A stretch of DNA of 5,466 nt from Bacteroidales bacterium Bact_16. Lineage in GTDB: Bacteria; Bacteroidota; Bacteroidia; Bacteroidales; UBA932. Below are positions 1 through 5,466 of this stretch, piece after piece (positions within the stretch are counted from its first letter, which is position 1; each line of letters starts with the position of its first letter). Below the pieces are notes generated by a model that did no database searches, was not told the origin of the DNA, and saw only the letters and a list, made by a program, of their open reading frames with translations. The translations under genes and the position numbers were made by a program. The DNA lies in the NCBI GenBank assembly GCA_001602885.1, contig LUZH01000189.1:1-5466 (forward strand), read 5' to 3'.

Positions 1-276
1 CAGGACTATTACCTGCTCGATAGCGGCAATAACAGCGACCTCACGCTGATGGAAGAGGATGTGGTCGAAAAGACCTTCTTCGTGCCCGTCCGCTTCGACA
101 AGGATCTCGAGGCGGGATATGAACTCTGTCTCCAGTTCGGCGGCAATTATTACGACGACGAGGAGGAACGCCGGAGTTCGGTCACCGTGTTCCCGGGCTG
201 CGACATGCGGAAGACGATCACGAGCAAGCTCTTGCTCGAAAAAGGTAAAATCTACGACATCAAGGTCACGATCTAA
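1..276 (+). CDS. Hypothetical protein, C-terminal 91 residues (5' end outside window)
   Basis: The reading frame is open from the first base of the window to the TAA at 274-276, so this is the tail of a longer protein. An internal ATG at 49 exists, but nothing marks it as the true start. The visible tail is acidic (an EEDVVE patch and a DDEEERR run) and alternates charged and aromatic or aliphatic residues, which suggests beta strands. It contains two cysteines and ends in a strand-like LLLEKGKIYDIKVTI. That kind of ending, a G-x-Y followed by alternating hydrophobics, occurs in secreted Bacteroidota surface proteins such as fimbrillin-like proteins, but the similarity is too general to assign a family. 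No membrane segment is visible. An intrinsic terminator follows 22 nt after the stop, so this gene ends its own transcription unit. I do not recognise the protein. Confidence 0.7.
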   Translation, partial: QDYYLLDSGNNSDLTLMEEDVVEKTFFVPVRFDKDLEAGYELCLQFGGNYYDDEEERRSSVTVFPGCDMRKTITSKLLLEKGKIYDIKVTI

Positions 277-298
277 GGTCCTTGGCCTGGTTTTTGAA

Positions 299-333
299 AA
301 GGATGGGGGTGCACTCCATCCTTAACTTTTTTT
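299..333 (+). terminator. Rho-independent terminator after the first gene
   Basis: An 8-bp perfect stem, AAGGATGG (299-306) against CCATCCTT (316-323), can extend inward by a G-T wobble and a G-C pair. It closes a small loop and is followed by AAC and seven Ts (327-333). This is a classic intrinsic terminator for the gene ending at 276. It separates that gene from the TM2-domain gene, so the latter probably has its own promoter or depends on readthrough. Confidence 0.82.
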
Positions 334-342
334 ATCCACATC

Positions 343-373
343 AGGAGTGTTGTGGGCAATGAATAAATTATGA
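343..373 (+). other. Shine-Dalgarno-like site plus four-codon ORF overlapping the TM2 gene start
   Basis: AGGAG at 343-347 lies 11 nt before an ATG at 359. That ATG opens a four-codon frame (Met-Asn-Lys-Leu, then TGA at 371-373), and its stop overlaps the ATG at 370 of the TM2 gene as ATGA. The purine-rich site is therefore better placed for the mini-ORF than for the gene, which is 22 nt away. This could be stop-start coupling or simply the by-product of a small tandem duplication. Bacteroidota rely little on Shine-Dalgarno pairing, so the functional claim is weak. Confidence 0.3.
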
Positions 374-900
374 ATAAACTTTTCAAATTCGGATGCGCGG
401 CTGTCATGATGCTGGCATCCTGTGTCTTTGCCGCAGGCGCAGAGAAGGAAAACGAAATGGTTCTTGAGCGCTTGAACGGTCCCGAGATGAATCTGGTCGT
501 GAGCGATGCCGCTTATTCTGCGCAGCTGGCCATCAGCCGGGAACACATGATTTCCAATTTCGTCATCAACAATGCCAAGAAGTTCAAGCCGGCGGATTTC
601 GCGCAGATCAGCGAGCTGCTTCAGCAGATGACCGACCGTGAGCTCGAAATGGTGTCGTACGCCGATTATCGCGATCCTACTTTGATGGTGATCCTCGCGG
701 TGACGGTCGGTGGCCTCGGCGTCGACCGCTTCCTGCTCGACGACGTGGGCCTGGGCGTGCTCAAGCTGATTACCGGCGGCGGCCTCGGCATCTGGTGGCT
801 GGTCGACATCTTCACCGTCGACGGACGTACGAAGAACTACAACCTGCGGGTGTTCAACGAGGCGCTCCAGAACGCGCAGCTTGTGATCCCCAGATACTAG
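370..900 (+). CDS. TM2 domain-containing envelope protein with N-terminal signal sequence
   Basis: This 176-residue protein has a basic start (MNKLFKFG) and a hydrophobic stretch to about residue 24. LASC at 15-18 fits a lipobox with Cys18 as the lipid-modified residue; AGA before Glu25 would instead suit ordinary signal peptidase I. I cannot decide between them. Residues 25-100 are a soluble, mostly helical, charged segment. Residues about 102-150 match the TM2 domain: a first hydrophobic segment (about 104-117), the GVDRF turn (117-121) and a second segment rich in Gly (about 126-148) ending LGIWWLVDIF. TM2 proteins form a membrane hairpin; their function in bacteria is mostly unknown. The common FYLG after DR is FLLD here. 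A short polar tail follows. The ATG at 370 is chosen because it opens directly into the signal sequence. The gene is followed by an inverted repeat and looks monocistronic. Confidence 0.88.
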   Translation: MNKLFKFGCAAVMMLASCVFAAGAEKENEMVLERLNGPEMNLVVSDAAYSAQLAISREHMISNFVINNAKKFKPADFAQISELLQQMTDRELEMVSYADYRDPTLMVILAVTVGGLGVDRFLLDDVGLGVLKLITGGGLGIWWLVDIFTVDGRTKNYNLRVFNEALQNAQLVIPRY

Positions 901-937
901 CATATAATCTTTCTGCAGCCGGAAAACGGCCAGACGG

Positions 938-975
938 TTACGGAATCGGGACTTTCCCGGTTCCGTAATTGTTTT
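938..975 (+). terminator. Probable terminator hairpin between TM2 gene and guaB, inside a larger inverted repeat
   Basis: TTACGGAATCGGGA (938-951) pairs with TCCCGGTTCCGTAA (955-968) over 14 bp with a single G-T wobble and a CTT loop. A T-rich run, TTGTTTT (969-975), follows, interrupted by one G. This supports an intrinsic terminator for the TM2 gene, whose stop is about 40 nt upstream. The hairpin sits inside a second perfect 9-bp inverted repeat (CCGGAAAAC at 919-927, GTTTTCCGG at 971-979), whose right arm contains the T-run. It ends before the guaB promoter, so it would not be in the guaB transcript unless a second promoter lies upstream. A protein-binding palindrome is the alternative. 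Confidence 0.62.
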
Positions 976-1011
976 CCGGAAGGGAATGTGGGGATTTTGT
1001 TGAAAAAAATA

Positions 1012-4120
<3,109 letters not shown>

Positions 4121-4156
4121 AAGAAAGGATATTAACTCATTATAACAAAATTATTT

Positions 4157-5140
4157 ATGGCAACAGGTAACGTTCGGCCCGCGACTATGGAGCGTATCAC
4201 GACTCCGGCATTGGCCCAGAAATTCATCGAAGAACAGATCCGCGAGCTGCGTGCGCAGATCGGCGACAAGAAGGTGCTGCTGGCCCTGTCCGGCGGCGTG
4301 GATTCGTCGGTCGTGGCCGCCCTGCTCATCAAGGCCGTCGGCAAGCAGCTGGTGTCCGTGCACGTCAACCACGGACTGCTCCGCAAGGGCGAGCCCGAGC
4401 AGGTGGTGCGCGTGTTCCGCGACGAGCTCGACGCCAACCTGGTGTATGTGGACGCCACGGACCGCTTCCTGGACAAGCTGGCCGGCGTGGCGGACCCGGA
4501 GCAGAAGCGCAAGATCATCGGCGCGGAGTTCATCCGCGTGTTCGAAGAGGAAGCCCGCAAGCTGGAAGGGATCAGCTTCCTGGCCCAGGGCACGATCTAT
4601 CCGGACATCGTCGAATCCGGTCCCGTCAAGTCGCACCACAATGTGGGCGGCCTGCCCGAGGACCTGCAGTTCGAGCTGGTGGAGCCGATCAAGCTCCTGT
4701 TCAAGGATGAAGTGCGCGTGGTCGGCAAGGAGCTCGGCCTGCCCGACAATATGGTCTACCGCCAGCCGTTCCCCGGCCCCGGCCTGGGCGTGCGCTGCAC
4801 CGGCGCCATCACCCGCGACCGCCTGGAGGCGCTCCGCGAGAGCGACGCCATCCTGCGCGAGGAGTTTGCCAAGAATGGCCTGGAAGGCAAGGTCTGGCAG
4901 TATTTCACCATCGTGCCGGACTACAAGTCCACGGGCGTGAAGAACGACAAGCGGAGCTGGGACTGGCCGGTCATCATCCGTGCCGTCAACACCCGCGACG
5001 CGATGACCGCCACCATCGAGGAGATCCCCTACAAGCTGTTGCACCACATCACGCAGCGCATCGTGACGGAAGTGCCGGGCGTCAACCGCGTGCTCTACGA
5101 CCTCACGCCGAAGCCGACCGGAACCATCGAGTGGGAATAA
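4157..5140 (+). CDS. guaA: Second GMP synthase: stand-alone ATP-pyrophosphatase subunit, no glutaminase domain
   Basis: This 327-residue protein matches only the C-terminal two thirds of GuaA, like the separate synthetase subunit of archaea (often called guaAB or GMP synthase subunit B). It would adenylate XMP and aminate it, but has no domain of its own to release ammonia from glutamine. Visible motifs are PP-loop SGGVDS (45-50), NHGLLRKGE (71-79), AQGTIYPD (143-150), lid [11 protein letters not shown] (157-167), LFKDEVR (181-187), [10 protein letters not shown] (204-213) and the C-terminus KPTGTIEWE. Near the C-terminus STGVKNDKR (258-266) replaces the SVGVMGDER of the first copy. About half the residues match the neighbouring GuaA over the PP-loop region, fewer toward the C-terminus. 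ATG 4157 follows an AT-rich leader; ATG 4187 (MERITTPAL) is an alternative start. It lies 36 nt after guaA and 21 nt before the permease, so it is probably cotranscribed. It is an intact short form, not a fragment: start, frame and C-terminus are all clean. Confidence 0.93.
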   Translation: MATGNVRPATMERITTPALAQKFIEEQIRELRAQIGDKKVLLALSGGVDSSVVAALLIKAVGKQLVSVHVNHGLLRKGEPEQVVRVFRDELDANLVYVDATDRFLDKLAGVADPEQKRKIIGAEFIRVFEEEARKLEGISFLAQGTIYPDIVESGPVKSHHNVGGLPEDLQFELVEPIKLLFKDEVRVVGKELGLPDNMVYRQPFPGPGLGVRCTGAITRDRLEALRESDAILREEFAKNGLEGKVWQYFTIVPDYKSTGVKNDKRSWDWPVIIRAVNTRDAMTATIEEIPYKLLHHITQRIVTEVPGVNRVLYDLTPKPTGTIEWE

Positions 5141-5161
5141 TCACACTTTCTCAATAACACT

Positions 5162-5466
5162 ATGGCTAAAGTACAAAAAGACCAGGCAATCTATGATGCC
5201 CGCCCGCTGGGTAAGGGCAAGATGACCGTTCTGGGCCTCCAGCATCTCTTTGCGATGTTCGGGGCTACCGTCCTCGTGCCGGTGATCACCGGACTCTCCG
5301 TCTCCGCGACCCTGCTCTTCGCAGGTCTGGGCACGCTGCTCTTCCACCTCCTGACCAAGTTCAAGGTGCCGGCTTTCCTCGGCTCGTCCTTCGCGTTTCT
5401 GGGCGGCTATGCCGCCGTGACGCAGATGGGCGCCGACAAGGGGCTGGACCTGGCGCATTCCCTGCC
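5162..5466 (+). CDS. uraA: NCS2-family nucleobase permease, UraA-like (N-terminal 101 residues, truncated by window end)
   Basis: The visible N-terminus has a basic cytoplasmic lead of about 20 residues, then [16 protein letters not shown] (25-40), a second hydrophobic stretch (about 48-64), and [12 protein letters not shown] (68-79). These are hallmarks of uracil permeases of the nucleobase-cation symporter 2 family, which import a nucleobase with protons across the inner membrane. The [14 protein letters not shown] signature is closer to UraA than to xanthine permeases, which usually have an AMYAG-type motif there. The substrate-binding residues of the middle and C-terminal helices lie outside the window, so uracil versus a purine base cannot be settled. 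ATG 5162 is 21 nt after the preceding stop with no promoter or terminator between them, which places the permease in the gua operon. Confidence 0.9.
   Translation, partial: MAKVQKDQAIYDARPLGKGKMTVLGLQHLFAMFGATVLVPVITGLSVSATLLFAGLGTLLFHLLTKFKVPAFLGSSFAFLGGYAAVTQMGADKGLDLAHSL

Noticed and set aside
323..330. TAACTTTT as a -7 element for the TM2 gene
   Set aside because: It matches 7 of 8 consensus positions but is part of the terminator tail, and the nearest TTTG (293-296) is 26 bp away, too far for a normal spacing. The promoter of the TM2 gene remains unidentified.
881..908. E. coli-like promoter: TTGTGA, 16 bp, TATAAT, just after the TM2 gene
   Set aside because: Bacteroidota primary sigma does not use this consensus, and a matching TAnnTTTG promoter exists at 1012-1043. 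If it were active, the nested hairpin would lie in its leader and could act as an attenuator, but I have no support for that.
4121..4156. Separate promoter for the short GMP synthase gene
   Set aside because: The 36-nt gap is AT-rich but lacks TAnnTTTG and a TTTG partner. Cotranscription with guaA is the simpler reading.
4157..5140. The short GMP synthase as a pseudogene or broken copy of guaA
   Set aside because: It has its own leader and start, no frameshift, all visible ATP-pyrophosphatase motifs and an intact C-terminus, and it resembles known stand-alone synthetase subunits.

Overview
The window looks like a GC-rich Bacteroidota chromosome, most likely Bacteroidales; I cannot name the genus. 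Three things point there. The promoter in front of guaB has the Bacteroidota form (TTTG, 20 bp, TAACTTTG) rather than the E. coli form. Start codons follow AT-rich leaders with little or no Shine-Dalgarno sequence. The full-length GuaA and GuaB proteins read like Bacteroidales versions. All recognisable genes are on the + strand, and the long ORFs on the - strand are GC-driven shadows.

Layout: (1) 1-276 is the 3' end of an unrecognised beta-rich protein, closed by a strong intrinsic terminator (299-333). (2) 370-900 is a small TM2-domain envelope protein with a signal or lipoprotein-like N-terminus. Its start region is an 11-bp tandem duplication that also makes a four-codon ORF. (3) 901-1068 holds a nested inverted repeat, probably a terminator, followed by a clear Bacteroidota promoter. 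(4) 1069 to the end reads as one purine-nucleotide operon: guaB (IMP dehydrogenase), guaA (full two-domain GMP synthase, overlapping guaB by 8 nt), a second GMP synthase gene that keeps only the ATP-pyrophosphatase and dimerisation parts, and the start of a UraA-like nucleobase permease that runs off the window. Gaps inside the operon are -8, 36 and 21 nt, and I see no internal promoter or terminator.

Together GuaB oxidises IMP to XMP and GuaA aminates XMP to GMP, while the permease would bring in a nucleobase for salvage. The odd part is the pair of GMP synthases. The first has a complete glutaminase but carries an insertion of about 18 residues and a Gly-to-Ser change in the conserved PFPGPG loop of its synthetase half. 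The second has no glutaminase but keeps a clean PP-loop, lid and PFPGPG motif. About half of the residues match in the PP-loop region, so they are diverged paralogues rather than a fresh duplication. A division of labour between the two is the most interesting hypothesis here; it is inference, not something the sequence proves.
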